From Maribacter orientalis (GTDB taxonomy: Bacteria; Bacteroidota; Bacteroidia; Flavobacteriales; Flavobacteriaceae), in assembly GCF_900109345.1 (NCBI RefSeq), contig NZ_FNZN01000010.1, positions 42,840-106,839 of the forward strand: a DNA stretch of 64,000 nucleotides. Direction: 5' to 3'. Positions within the stretch are counted from its first letter, which is position 1; the number at the start of each line of letters is the position of its first letter. Below are positions 1-8,015 of the stretch, in pieces. The translations under genes and the position numbers were made by a program. A model generated the notes under the pieces. It was not told where the DNA came from and made no database searches. It was given only the letters and a program-made list of their open reading frames with translations.

Positions 1-57
1 ACTTCCTTTCGGAATCTCTATTAACACATCAAAGGTCAATCCTTTAGCTGCTGCCAT
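1..57 (-). CDS. ppa: Inorganic pyrophosphatase, N-terminal fragment (runs off the window)
   Basis: The reverse strand from an ATG at 57 reads 19 codons to the window edge, with a core TFDVLIEIPKGS. This is the N-terminal signature of family I soluble inorganic pyrophosphatases, which hydrolyse PPi to phosphate in the cytoplasm. Only the first strand region is visible, so catalytic residues cannot be checked. The call rests on the V-L-I-E-I-P-K-G-S motif; the gene continues to the left. Confidence 0.75.
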   Translation of the reverse strand, partial: MAAAKGLTFDVLIEIPKGS

Positions 58-129
58 ATTTTAAGTTGTTTAATTTATAGTTGTCTATGAAACGGTACTT
101 CTTTGTTATAATTGTAAAAAGTAAATGAA

Positions 130-2631
130 TTAAAAGACAAATCCAAACGTTCCGGTAACTCCGAACGGCCTTGCATCTGGATTATCTAAATAATTACCTC
201 TAAAATTAAAATCCAGTCTAAAGATCTTGAAAATATTACCTATTCCGAAAGAATATTCATAATATATCTTTTCTGATGGTGCACGCAATGGTGTATTTGC
301 TGTAGCAGGTGCACTCAATGCTTTATTAGCATCAGATAAATCACCCCACACCCCACGTATTGCTACAATCTCTCTAAGATTATATTTTCGAAGAAATGGT
401 ATTCTTGAGAAAAATCGCCCATTAAAATTATGTTGTAAATGAACCGCAGCATATGTATCAGTCACAAATTCGTAAAAATCTAAATTTGGAAACGTCCCAT
501 AATTTGAGAAAAAAGTTTGATTCCCTGGCACTACACTTAAAAGCCCTAAAGGCACTACTCCGAAGGTTTTACCAAGTTCCACCGTACTTAACAACCGACC
601 AAAACCACCTAACTGCCAAGGTTGGCTATACGAAAATTGCAATTTACTATAGTCAAAATCACTGTCAAGAACACCCTTTGTCCCTTTAGTAAAATTTAGC
701 AATATGTTACTATAGGTATCATTAACATCACGGCGCTCAACACCATAACCAATGGTCTTCTTACCTGGAGTATATAGAATGTGTGCATTGAAATCGAATT
801 GCCGTATTTCCGATGAAACCCCTGTAGGTGACTGTAGATCCACATAATCTAAACTAAAATCATTTGGCAAAGCAGAACTTAATGTTCTAAAGGTACCCCC
901 TACTGAAAACTTAAAATTAGTTAGCGGTTCAATTTCGAATTTAAGAGCACTAAGGTTTATATTTGTCAATCTATTATTTGCACCGACCGTTAATAACGAG
1001 GATGAGGCGATACTACGTCCCAAAACATCATTTGTTGCCGTTAAACTAACACCAAGTTGCTCAATATCCCTCCTGTTTCCTCCTGATACAATTAATCTAC
1101 TGTTTCTATCAACTAAAAATTTACCTGCAAGACCATGTTTAAATTTATGATCCTTAAATCCATAGGCCGTATAACCCTCAATTCGCCAAGGATCATTTTG
1201 CCCATAGTATGTTCTTGCTCCGACTCTTACCCGAGGACCTTCAGCACTGTTATATCCAAAAAAATCATAGACAGAACCTAAATCTAGATTCCATTTATCC
1301 ATTTCAACATAACCAGACCCTAAAATACTTACGAAGTTATAATATGATTTAAATTTAGGCACCGTCTTTAACGTATCTAATAACTTGTAGATTCCTTTTT
1401 CATCTTTATTTAAGGTTTCTAGTCTATTTTTCTCCCAAAATGCATCATCCTTTACTATTTGGTTAACGTCTAATGGATTGCGTTCTTTTCTATAAGCCTC
1501 CCTTGGCTTAGGCTTATTAAATTCGTAATTATCGTAAACCGTAGTTCGTTTACCATACAGGCCTCTAGACTCCTCTTTTTTATTAAAGCTGAAATCACTC
1601 AACATATAATCTCGCTTCAACAGAAATACCGAATCATTCAATACTTCAAAATCTTGTTCTATGTAGATTTCTTTAACCCAATTTATATTCGCGCTTTTTG
1701 TAACCTGAAGATTAATATTTTTAATGGCGTACGTGGAATCATTGACCCAAAAATCTCCTTTAAAAGTCAATTCATTTTTACGTCGGGGATAGTATACTAT
1801 ATTATAACACCACTTGTTTTCTATAAATGCGCTATCGCGTAATGCATAATTATAAGTATCAACACCTGTTCTAGACAATGGACTTGTAAAACTCTTATCA
1901 AAAAATTTCAGGTAATTATTATAAACATCATATTCCTGATATAAATCCTTAACAAAGGCAATGATAGCTTGGTTGTTTTCAAAACCTGAATTCTTATTCC
2001 CTAAAATATCTTCCTTTTCCTCATTCAATTTATTATCACCGTAGACTTTAGAAAAGGTTTCATTCAAGAAAATAGGCAAATAGGTTTTCCCCGTAATCCT
2101 AGAAGTGTCCAAATCTTGAAATATAAATTCTAGTCCTTTAAATAATTTACTCTTTATTAAGGAACTGTCTATCGTATTTAAATCAAACTCAACCTTTTCA
2201 TATTTGTCAAAAGCATATTGGTTAAATTGTCTAACCCCATTTTGTCTTTTCTTTGCCCAAATTTTACGAAGAATATCTACAGCCGGATTATTCTTTTTAG
2301 ACTGTTTACCAGCTATTAATACTACCTCATTTAGTTGCTCGGCCGACTCAGCAAGTTTAATTTTTAAATCATACATTACTTTAGAAGTAAGTTCAAGCTC
2401 ATATTCTGTATATCCTATAAATGATATGATTGCGGTGGAATAATCGTTTTCAGATTCTAAATAAAACCTACCATCATCATTGGTAATAGTACCCTCTGTA
2501 GAATTCTTAAAAAAAACATTGGCAAACGACACTGGTTCGCCTTGTTCATCTATTACAATACCCCCCACTTTGGTTTGAGCGTGAGTGATAAAAAAACTAA
2601 AACTAACTATTAAAAAGAATATATCTTTCAT
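130..2631 (-). CDS. DUF5686 / carboxypeptidase-regulatory-like domain outer-membrane protein
   Basis: 833 aa from the ATG at 2631; an in-frame TTG just upstream is less likely. A signal peptide (about residues 1-19, ending THAQ) is followed by a CarboxypepD_reg-like beta-sandwich (about 20-105, with VIDEQGEPVSFANV), as found at the N-terminus of many Bacteroidota outer-membrane proteins. The rest matches the DUF5686 type: a long region rich in aromatic and alternating residues, ending in FGVTGTFGFVF with a terminal Phe typical of outer-membrane beta-barrels. The family has no settled function; a surface or envelope role is inferred. It lies between ppa and pdhB on the same strand, separated from pdhB by a terminator, so it probably has its own promoter. 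Confidence 0.8.
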   Translation of the reverse strand: MKDIFFLIVSFSFFITHAQTKVGGIVIDEQGEPVSFANVFFKNSTEGTITNDDGRFYLESENDYSTAIISFIGYTEYELELTSKVMYDLKIKLAESAEQLNEVVLIAGKQSKKNNPAVDILRKIWAKKRQNGVRQFNQYAFDKYEKVEFDLNTIDSSLIKSKLFKGLEFIFQDLDTSRITGKTYLPIFLNETFSKVYGDNKLNEEKEDILGNKNSGFENNQAIIAFVKDLYQEYDVYNNYLKFFDKSFTSPLSRTGVDTYNYALRDSAFIENKWCYNIVYYPRRKNELTFKGDFWVNDSTYAIKNINLQVTKSANINWVKEIYIEQDFEVLNDSVFLLKRDYMLSDFSFNKKEESRGLYGKRTTVYDNYEFNKPKPREAYRKERNPLDVNQIVKDDAFWEKNRLETLNKDEKGIYKLLDTLKTVPKFKSYYNFVSILGSGYVEMDKWNLDLGSVYDFFGYNSAEGPRVRVGARTYYGQNDPWRIEGYTAYGFKDHKFKHGLAGKFLVDRNSRLIVSGGNRRDIEQLGVSLTATNDVLGRSIASSSLLTVGANNRLTNINLSALKFEIEPLTNFKFSVGGTFRTLSSALPNDFSLDYVDLQSPTGVSSEIRQFDFNAHILYTPGKKTIGYGVERRDVNDTYSNILLNFTKGTKGVLDSDFDYSKLQFSYSQPWQLGGFGRLLSTVELGKTFGVVPLGLLSVVPGNQTFFSNYGTFPNLDFYEFVTDTYAAVHLQHNFNGRFFSRIPFLRKYNLREIVAIRGVWGDLSDANKALSAPATANTPLRAPSEKIYYEYSFGIGNIFKIFRLDFNFRGNYLDNPDARPFGVTGTFGFVF

Positions 2632-2679
2632 CAAAAATTTTGATTGTCTTGCATTTTTTAAATCAAATTACCTATCAAT

Positions 2680-2713
2680 AAAAAAAGCTTCTCCAGACTT
2701 GGTCGGAGAAGCT
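2680..2713 (-). terminator. Rho-independent terminator of pdhB
   Basis: AGCTTCTCC and GGAGAAGCT form a 9-bp stem with a 10-nt loop. On the minus strand it is followed by a run of T. It lies 25 bp after the pdhB stop. Confidence 0.85.
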
Positions 2714-2737
2714 AAGGTACTTTTACAAAATTGTATT

Positions 2738-3715
2738 TTATTTATATAACACTTTTTTAACAGCCGCAACGACATCCTTATAATTCGGCAACCACTCTTC
2801 AAATAAAACTGGCGAGTAGGGTGCGGGAGTATCAGCTGTATTAATTTTAACAACAGGCGCATCTAAATAATCGAAAGCATGGGCTTGAACATGATATGTA
2901 ATTTCAGTGGCAACATTACCGAATGGCCATGCTTCTTCCAAAACCACTAAACGGTTTGTCTTTTTTACAGATTTAAGAACAGCCTCATAATCTAATGGCT
3001 TAACGGTTCGTAAATCTATTATTTCACAACTAATACCTTCTTTTTCTAGTTCATCGGCTGCTTTATCAGCTTCTTTAATAATCTTACCAAAAGAAACTAT
3101 CGTAACATCTTTACCTTCACGACGAATATCAGCAACACCTAATGGAATGGTATATTCTCCTTCTGGAACTTCACCTTTATCACCATACATTTGCTCAGAC
3201 TCCATGAAAATGACTGGGTCATTATCGCGGATAGCAGCTTTTAACAATCCTTTTGCATCAGCCGGATTAGATGGTACTACAACCTTTAAACCAGGACAGT
3301 TGGCATACCAACTCTCAAAGGCTTGGGAATGCGTTGCCGCTAATTGACCTGCTGAACCAGTTGGCCCTCTAAAGACTATAGGACAAGGAAACTGTCCGCC
3401 AGACATCTGTCTTATTTTAGCAGCGTTATTTATAATTTGATCTATCCCTACCAACGCAAAGTTGAAAGTCATGAATTCAATTATCGGCCTATTCCCTGTC
3501 ATGGTAGAGCCAACTCCTATACCTGCAAAGCCAAGTTCTGAAATTGGTGTATCTATAACCCTTTTAGGTCCAAATTCATCCAACATACCCTTGGAAGCTT
3601 TATAGGCGCCGTTATATTCTGCTACCTCTTCACCCATCAAATAGATAGACTCGTCCCTTCTCATTTCTTCGGACATCGCCTCGGCTATCGCTTCTCTAAA
3701 TTGTAGTGTTTTCAT
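2738..3715 (-). CDS. pdhB: Pyruvate dehydrogenase E1 component, beta subunit
   Basis: 325 aa, the usual length of E1-beta. It pairs with E1-alpha to decarboxylate pyruvate with thiamine diphosphate and hand the acetyl group to the E2 lipoyl domain in the cytoplasmic PDH complex. Family segments visible are an N-terminal EAIAEAMSEEMRRD, the EVAEYNGAYKASKG region, PISELGFAGIGVG, and a C-terminal transketolase domain with VVLEEAWPFGNVATEI. The alpha subunit and E2 genes lie about 21 kb away (24681-27321), so the complex is encoded at two loci. It ends at a strong terminator and is divergent from etfBA. Confidence 0.93.
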   Translation of the reverse strand: MKTLQFREAIAEAMSEEMRRDESIYLMGEEVAEYNGAYKASKGMLDEFGPKRVIDTPISELGFAGIGVGSTMTGNRPIIEFMTFNFALVGIDQIINNAAKIRQMSGGQFPCPIVFRGPTGSAGQLAATHSQAFESWYANCPGLKVVVPSNPADAKGLLKAAIRDNDPVIFMESEQMYGDKGEVPEGEYTIPLGVADIRREGKDVTIVSFGKIIKEADKAADELEKEGISCEIIDLRTVKPLDYEAVLKSVKKTNRLVVLEEAWPFGNVATEITYHVQAHAFDYLDAPVVKINTADTPAPYSPVLFEEWLPNYKDVVAAVKKVLYK

Positions 3716-3812
3716 CTATCGAAAATATTAATCTTTGTTATATGCTAGAAAGCAAGCAAAAATAGGAAATATAATGTCAATTAATAGAACGCTGTATTTA
3801 AAAAAAGTTATA

Positions 3813-3840
3813 AAATTTACTATGCACGCATAGTAAATTT
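3813..3840. promoter_or_regulatory. Perfect 13-bp inverted repeat, candidate operator for etfBA/pdhB
   Basis: AAATTTACTATGC, a 2-nt spacer AC, and GCATAGTAAATTT form a perfect 28-bp palindrome in the 172-bp gap between divergent pdhB and etfB, 48 bp before the etfB ATG. A TATCTTCG box at 3854-3861, one change from TAnnTTTG, lies just downstream. The core TACTATGC-GCATAGTA is the size and symmetry of a MarR-type dimer site; that family assignment is inference. No regulator gene lies next to it in the window. Confidence 0.6.
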
Positions 3841-3887
3841 AGAATTAAATAGTTATCTTCGTCGTCATTGAATTAAAGTTTTTACAC

Positions 3888-4628
3888 ATGAAGATATTAG
3901 TTTGTATAAGTAATGTTCCAGATACCACCTCTAAAATAAATTTCACCGATGGTGATACTAAATTCGACACCAATGGCGTGCAATTTGTTATTAACCCAAA
4001 TGATGAATTCGGATTAACAAGAGCCATGTGGTTTAAGGAAAAACAAGGAGCTACGGTACATATCGCAACCGTTGGCGGCCCAAGTGTTGAACCTACAATG
4101 CGTAAAGCATTAGCTATTGGCGCAGACGAGGCATTTAGAATAAACGCTGAACCTACCGATGGTTTTTATGTTGCGCAACAATTGGCCGAAGTTGTTAAAA
4201 ACGGAGGTTATGACCTAGTAATAGGCGGTAAAGAATCCATTGACTATAATGGTGGTATGGTGCCTGGTATTTTGGCTTCACTATCTAACATGAATTTTAT
4301 AAACTCTTGCATCAACCTAGAAATTGATGGAGACAAAGTTACGGCTGTAAGAGAAATTGATGGAGGTAAAGAGAAATTAAGTAGCTCACTACCTCTAGTT
4401 GTTGGAGGACAAAAAGGTTTAGTGGAAGAAAGTGATTTACGTATACCAAATATGCGTGGAATTATGATGGCTAGAAAAAAAACCTTGAGTGTTTTAGAAC
4501 CTGTAGATGGTATTAAAGCAACTGAAGACAAAAAATTTGACAAACCAGCAGCAAAAGGCCAAGTTAAACTTGCCGACAGTGTAGACCAATTGATTGACCT
4601 ACTACATAATGAGGCTAAAGTCATTTAA
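3888..4628 (+). CDS. etfB: Electron transfer flavoprotein beta subunit
   Basis: 246 aa, the normal family length. ETF is a soluble heterodimer that takes electrons from acyl-CoA dehydrogenases and passes them to the respiratory chain. The N-terminus MKILVCISNVPDT and the AMP-binding-type fold residues (IGGKESIDYNGGMVPG and LPLVVGGQKG) match EtfB. It is followed 38 bp later by etfA, so the two form an operon, and it sits behind the palindrome at 3813-3840. A candidate electron donor, an acyl-CoA dehydrogenase, is encoded at 52106-53245 in the same window. Confidence 0.93.
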   Translation: MKILVCISNVPDTTSKINFTDGDTKFDTNGVQFVINPNDEFGLTRAMWFKEKQGATVHIATVGGPSVEPTMRKALAIGADEAFRINAEPTDGFYVAQQLAEVVKNGGYDLVIGGKESIDYNGGMVPGILASLSNMNFINSCINLEIDGDKVTAVREIDGGKEKLSSSLPLVVGGQKGLVEESDLRIPNMRGIMMARKKTLSVLEPVDGIKATEDKKFDKPAAKGQVKLADSVDQLIDLLHNEAKVI

Positions 4629-4666
4629 TATCCCGCAAGTCGGCTACTAATTAAAAAGAAAGAAAA

Positions 4667-5635
4667 ATGTCAGTTTTAGTTTATACAGAATCAGAAAAAG
4701 GAAAATTTAAAAAGAACGCACTTGAAGTTGCTTCTTACGCATCAGCTGTTGCAAAAATGATGGGAACCACTGTTACTGCAGTTGCCTTCAATAGCACCGA
4801 TAATGAAATACTAGGTAATTATGGTGTTTCTAAGGTTTTAAATGTTAAAGATGAATCTTTAACTACATTTAACGCCGGCGCTTATGCTGCATCCATTGCA
4901 CAAGCTGTTATAAGTACAGATACCAAGGTTGTTATTCTTAGCTCTAGCACTGATACCAAATATTTAGCTCCATTATTGGCCGCGAAATTATCTGCTGGGT
5001 ACGCACCTAACGTGGTACAAGCCCCTGAAAGTACCTCCCCATTCATGGTAAAAAGAACCGCTTTCAGTAATAAAGGTTTTGCCCACACTCATATTGATAC
5101 TGATATTAAAATTATTGGTGTATCCAACAATGCATTTGGTGCGCATGAAAGCAAGACCGATATCACGGTAGAAGAAATTAGTAGTACTTCGGATGAAAAC
5201 ACGAACAACACTAAATCAGTAGAAATCGACAAAGTTGTAGGTAAAGCTACAATTGCAGATGCCGATATTGTGGTATCTGCAGGAAGAGGATTGAAAGGTC
5301 CAGAAAATTGGGGAATGATTGAAGAACTTGCCGATATACTAGGTGCTGCTACAGCATGTTCTAAGCCAGTTTCTGACCTTGGTTGGAGACCACATGGCGA
5401 ACATGTTGGTCAAACGGGTAAGCCCGTTGCAAGTAATCTTTACATCGCTATTGGTATTTCTGGAGCAATTCAGCATTTGGCAGGAGTAAGCGCTTCAAAA
5501 ACAAAAGTTGTTATCAATAATGATCCAGAAGCACCATTTTTTAAGGCTGCAGATTACGGTATTGTCGGCGATGCCTTTGAAGTAGTTCCACAATTGATTG
5601 AAAAATTAAAGGTTTTTAAAGCTCAAAACAGTTAA
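4667..5635 (+). CDS. etfA: Electron transfer flavoprotein alpha subunit
   Basis: 322 aa, normal length. The C-terminal FAD domain carries the diagnostic segments VVSAGRGLKGPENW, SDLGWRPHGEHVGQTGK, YIAIGISGAIQH and INNDPEAPFFKAADYGIVGD. Together with EtfB it binds FAD and AMP and shuttles electrons from beta-oxidation. The purine-rich AAAGAAAGAAAA before the ATG is the only ribosome-binding feature, as usual in this phylum. The transcript probably ends at, or is attenuated by, the hairpin at 5663-5709. Confidence 0.94.
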   Translation: MSVLVYTESEKGKFKKNALEVASYASAVAKMMGTTVTAVAFNSTDNEILGNYGVSKVLNVKDESLTTFNAGAYAASIAQAVISTDTKVVILSSSTDTKYLAPLLAAKLSAGYAPNVVQAPESTSPFMVKRTAFSNKGFAHTHIDTDIKIIGVSNNAFGAHESKTDITVEEISSTSDENTNNTKSVEIDKVVGKATIADADIVVSAGRGLKGPENWGMIEELADILGAATACSKPVSDLGWRPHGEHVGQTGKPVASNLYIAIGISGAIQHLAGVSASKTKVVINNDPEAPFFKAADYGIVGDAFEVVPQLIEKLKVFKAQNS

Positions 5636-5662
5636 TTTTTTGTTATTTTGTGCCCCTTAAAG

Positions 5663-5709
5663 GGCTGTTCAGATAGTTGGAGCCCCAAGTATTTTGAACA
5701 GCCTTTTTT
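5663..5709 (+). terminator. Terminator after etfA
   Basis: GGCTGTTCA pairs with TGAACAGCC across a 23-nt loop, then six T residues. It lies 27 bp after the etfA stop and 12 bp before the next ATG, so it could also attenuate read-through into the bifunctional nuclease gene. Confidence 0.7.
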
Positions 5710-5721
5710 AGTTAAAGATAT

Positions 5722-6351
5722 ATGAGTCTAGTACGTTTAAAAATAAAAGGTATTTCCTATAGCCAAACTCAAAATGGTGCCTATGCACTTATTTTGAATG
5801 AGGTAGATGGTGATAGAAAATTACCAATAGTCATTGGTGCTTTCGAAGCTCAATCTATTGCAATCGCTTTAGAAAAAGAAATAAAGCCTCCAAGACCCTT
5901 AACACATGACCTTTTTAAGAATTTTTCTGATAGGTTCGATATTGTTATCAAACAAGTTATTATTCACAAATTAGTGGATGGCGTTTTTTATTCTAGCATC
6001 ATTTGTGAAAGAGACGGTATCGAAGAAATTATAGATGCGAGAACAAGTGATGCCATAGCATTAGCTTTACGTTTTAATGCTCCTATCTTCACCTACAAGA
6101 CTATATTGGATAAAGCTGGGATTTTTCTAAAATTCTCCTCAAAGGACAAAGAAAAAAAAGAAAGCGATGATAGTATAATGGTAGACGAAATTCTACAAGA
6201 AGGTGAAACTATAGAAATAGAATCTGGAGCTTCCGACGGATATACAGAACTAACGATAGATGAACTTGAGGCCGAATTAAAAAAGGCAGTCGCCAATGAA
6301 GACTACGAAAAAGCGGCGAAATTAAGAGATGAAATCTCTAAGCGCAACTAA
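5722..6351 (+). CDS. Bifunctional nuclease (DUF151) domain protein with UVR motif
   Basis: 209 aa. Residues about 1-135 form the BFN/DUF151 domain, with KLPIVIGAFEAQSIAIALE, RPLTHDLFKNF and IDARTSDAIALALRF. The C-terminus (about 173-209) is a UvrB/UvrC-type UVR helix pair with DYEKAAKLRDEI, the usual Bacteroidota arrangement. The domain is linked in the literature to nuclease activity in one thermophilic and plant family; its role in flavobacteria is not established. The gene is 17 bp upstream of the nucleoside transporter and likely co-transcribed with it, which hints at nucleotide salvage, but that is inference. Confidence 0.85.
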   Translation: MSLVRLKIKGISYSQTQNGAYALILNEVDGDRKLPIVIGAFEAQSIAIALEKEIKPPRPLTHDLFKNFSDRFDIVIKQVIIHKLVDGVFYSSIICERDGIEEIIDARTSDAIALALRFNAPIFTYKTILDKAGIFLKFSSKDKEKKESDDSIMVDEILQEGETIEIESGASDGYTELTIDELEAELKKAVANEDYEKAAKLRDEISKRN

Positions 6352-6368
6352 ATACTAAATTACAGTTT

Positions 6369-7829
6369 ATGATAAAGGGCAAATGGTTGCTATTTTTTGC
6401 ACTAGTACTTACCTCAATAACATTTGCTCAAGACTTAGAAGTGACACAAGTACTGGAAAACAGTATTGATACTACCTTGGTTGATGACGCCATAACAGCC
6501 AATGTAATGGAAATGGAACCAAATGACGGGTTCTCCCTTAATAGCCTAGGAAGAGGTGTTTTAGGCATGTTTGTTTTGCTACTTCTCGCTTTCTTATTCA
6601 GTTCTAACAGAAGAGCTATTAATTGGAAAACTGTCGGTATAGGATTAGCACTTCAATTAATAATTGCTATAGGTGTTCTAAAAGTTCCTTTTGTTCAATT
6701 AGTTTTTGAGCAGATTGGACGAATATTCGTTAGTATCTTAGAGTTTACCCGCGCAGGAAGCAAGTTTCTGTTTGAAGGTCTTGTTGTAGATACAGGTACC
6801 TTTGGCTATATATTCGCGTTTCAAGTGTTACCTACAATTATATTTTTCTCTGCTCTTACCTCTTTATTATTCTATTTAGGCGTAATTCAAAAAGTGGTTA
6901 AAAGCCTAGCTTGGTTATTGTCTAAAAGCTTAGGGATATCAGGACCAGAAAGTCTTTCTGTTGCTGGTAATATATTTCTAGGTCAGACTGAAGCACCTTT
7001 ACTTATAAAGGCTTATTTGGAGAAAATGACGCGCTCAGAAATACTTCTTGTAATGATTGGAGGTATGGCCACCGTAGCAGGTGCGGTTTTGGCTGCATAC
7101 ATCGGTTTTTTAGGAGGTGAAGACGAGCTATTACAATTGGTTTTTGCTAAACATCTATTAGCTGCTTCTGTAATGGCCGCACCTGGCGCTATTGTAATTT
7201 CAAAAATGCTATATCCTCAGACCGAAGAAGTAAATAGTGACATACATGTTTCATCAGAAAAAATTGGTTCTAATGTATTAGATGCCATTGCAAATGGAAC
7301 AACCGAGGGTTTAAAATTAGCCGTTAATGTTGGTGCAATGCTTTTAGTTTTTGTCGCTATCATTGCCATGGTCAATGGTATACTAGAATGGACAGGAGAC
7401 TTTACGAATTTAAATTCTTGGATAGCCGAGAATACCTCTTATGAAAAATTTTCTCTCGAAGCTATTTTAGGAACCATTTTCGCACCACTAATGTGGTTGA
7501 TTGGTGTTGCCAATGAGGATATTATGCTAATGGGTCAGTTATTGGGCATCAAGTTGGTTGCTAGTGAATTTGTGGGCTATATTCAGCTGGCAGAATTAAA
7601 AGATTTAGCCACTCTACCGCATTTAAAATACAATAAATCAGTAATTATGGCCACCTATATGCTTTGTGGTTTTGCTAACTTTGCTTCCATAGGTATCCAA
7701 ATAGGAGGTATTGGTTCACTTGCACCAGGACAACGAAAAACCTTATCAGAATTTGGAATGAAAGCTGTTTTAGGAGGTTCTTTGGCATCCTTACTTTCTG
7801 CCACCATTGCAGGTATGATTTTAGGATAA
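6369..7829 (+). CDS. nupC: NupC/CNT-family concentrative nucleoside transporter
   Basis: 486 aa inner-membrane symporter that imports nucleosides with H+ or Na+. CNT hallmarks are visible: VAGNIFLGQTEAPLLIKAYL with the G-Q-T-E-A-P substrate motif, the MIGGMATVAGAVLAAYIGFL helix, and a C-terminal YMLCGFANFASIGIQIGG. It has an N-terminal extension of about 60 aa, including a signal-like hydrophobic segment (ending TFAQD), before the conserved first helix. It is co-directional with the BFN gene. Downstream is a 186-bp AT-rich gap before the PhoX-like gene. Confidence 0.92.
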   Translation: MIKGKWLLFFALVLTSITFAQDLEVTQVLENSIDTTLVDDAITANVMEMEPNDGFSLNSLGRGVLGMFVLLLLAFLFSSNRRAINWKTVGIGLALQLIIAIGVLKVPFVQLVFEQIGRIFVSILEFTRAGSKFLFEGLVVDTGTFGYIFAFQVLPTIIFFSALTSLLFYLGVIQKVVKSLAWLLSKSLGISGPESLSVAGNIFLGQTEAPLLIKAYLEKMTRSEILLVMIGGMATVAGAVLAAYIGFLGGEDELLQLVFAKHLLAASVMAAPGAIVISKMLYPQTEEVNSDIHVSSEKIGSNVLDAIANGTTEGLKLAVNVGAMLLVFVAIIAMVNGILEWTGDFTNLNSWIAENTSYEKFSLEAILGTIFAPLMWLIGVANEDIMLMGQLLGIKLVASEFVGYIQLAELKDLATLPHLKYNKSVIMATYMLCGFANFASIGIQIGGIGSLAPGQRKTLSEFGMKAVLGGSLASLLSATIAGMILG

Positions 7830-8015
7830 ATACATAAAATAAATAATCATTATACTAATTATCAAAGACATATGCATTTTTAGCATTCTTTATATGTACT
7901 TAATCGATGTAAATGATTTACTTCATTATTATTAAATAACTTTCCATTCCCCTTATTAAATTTTAACTTTTCAGTACCTTAACAAAGGTATTTGAAGCAA
8001 AATCTTATAATTGGA

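Noticed and set aside
7992..8015. Upstream TTG start for the PhoX-like protein
   Set aside because: The ATG at 8016 gives a standard signal peptide directly; the TTG would add eight residues before it.
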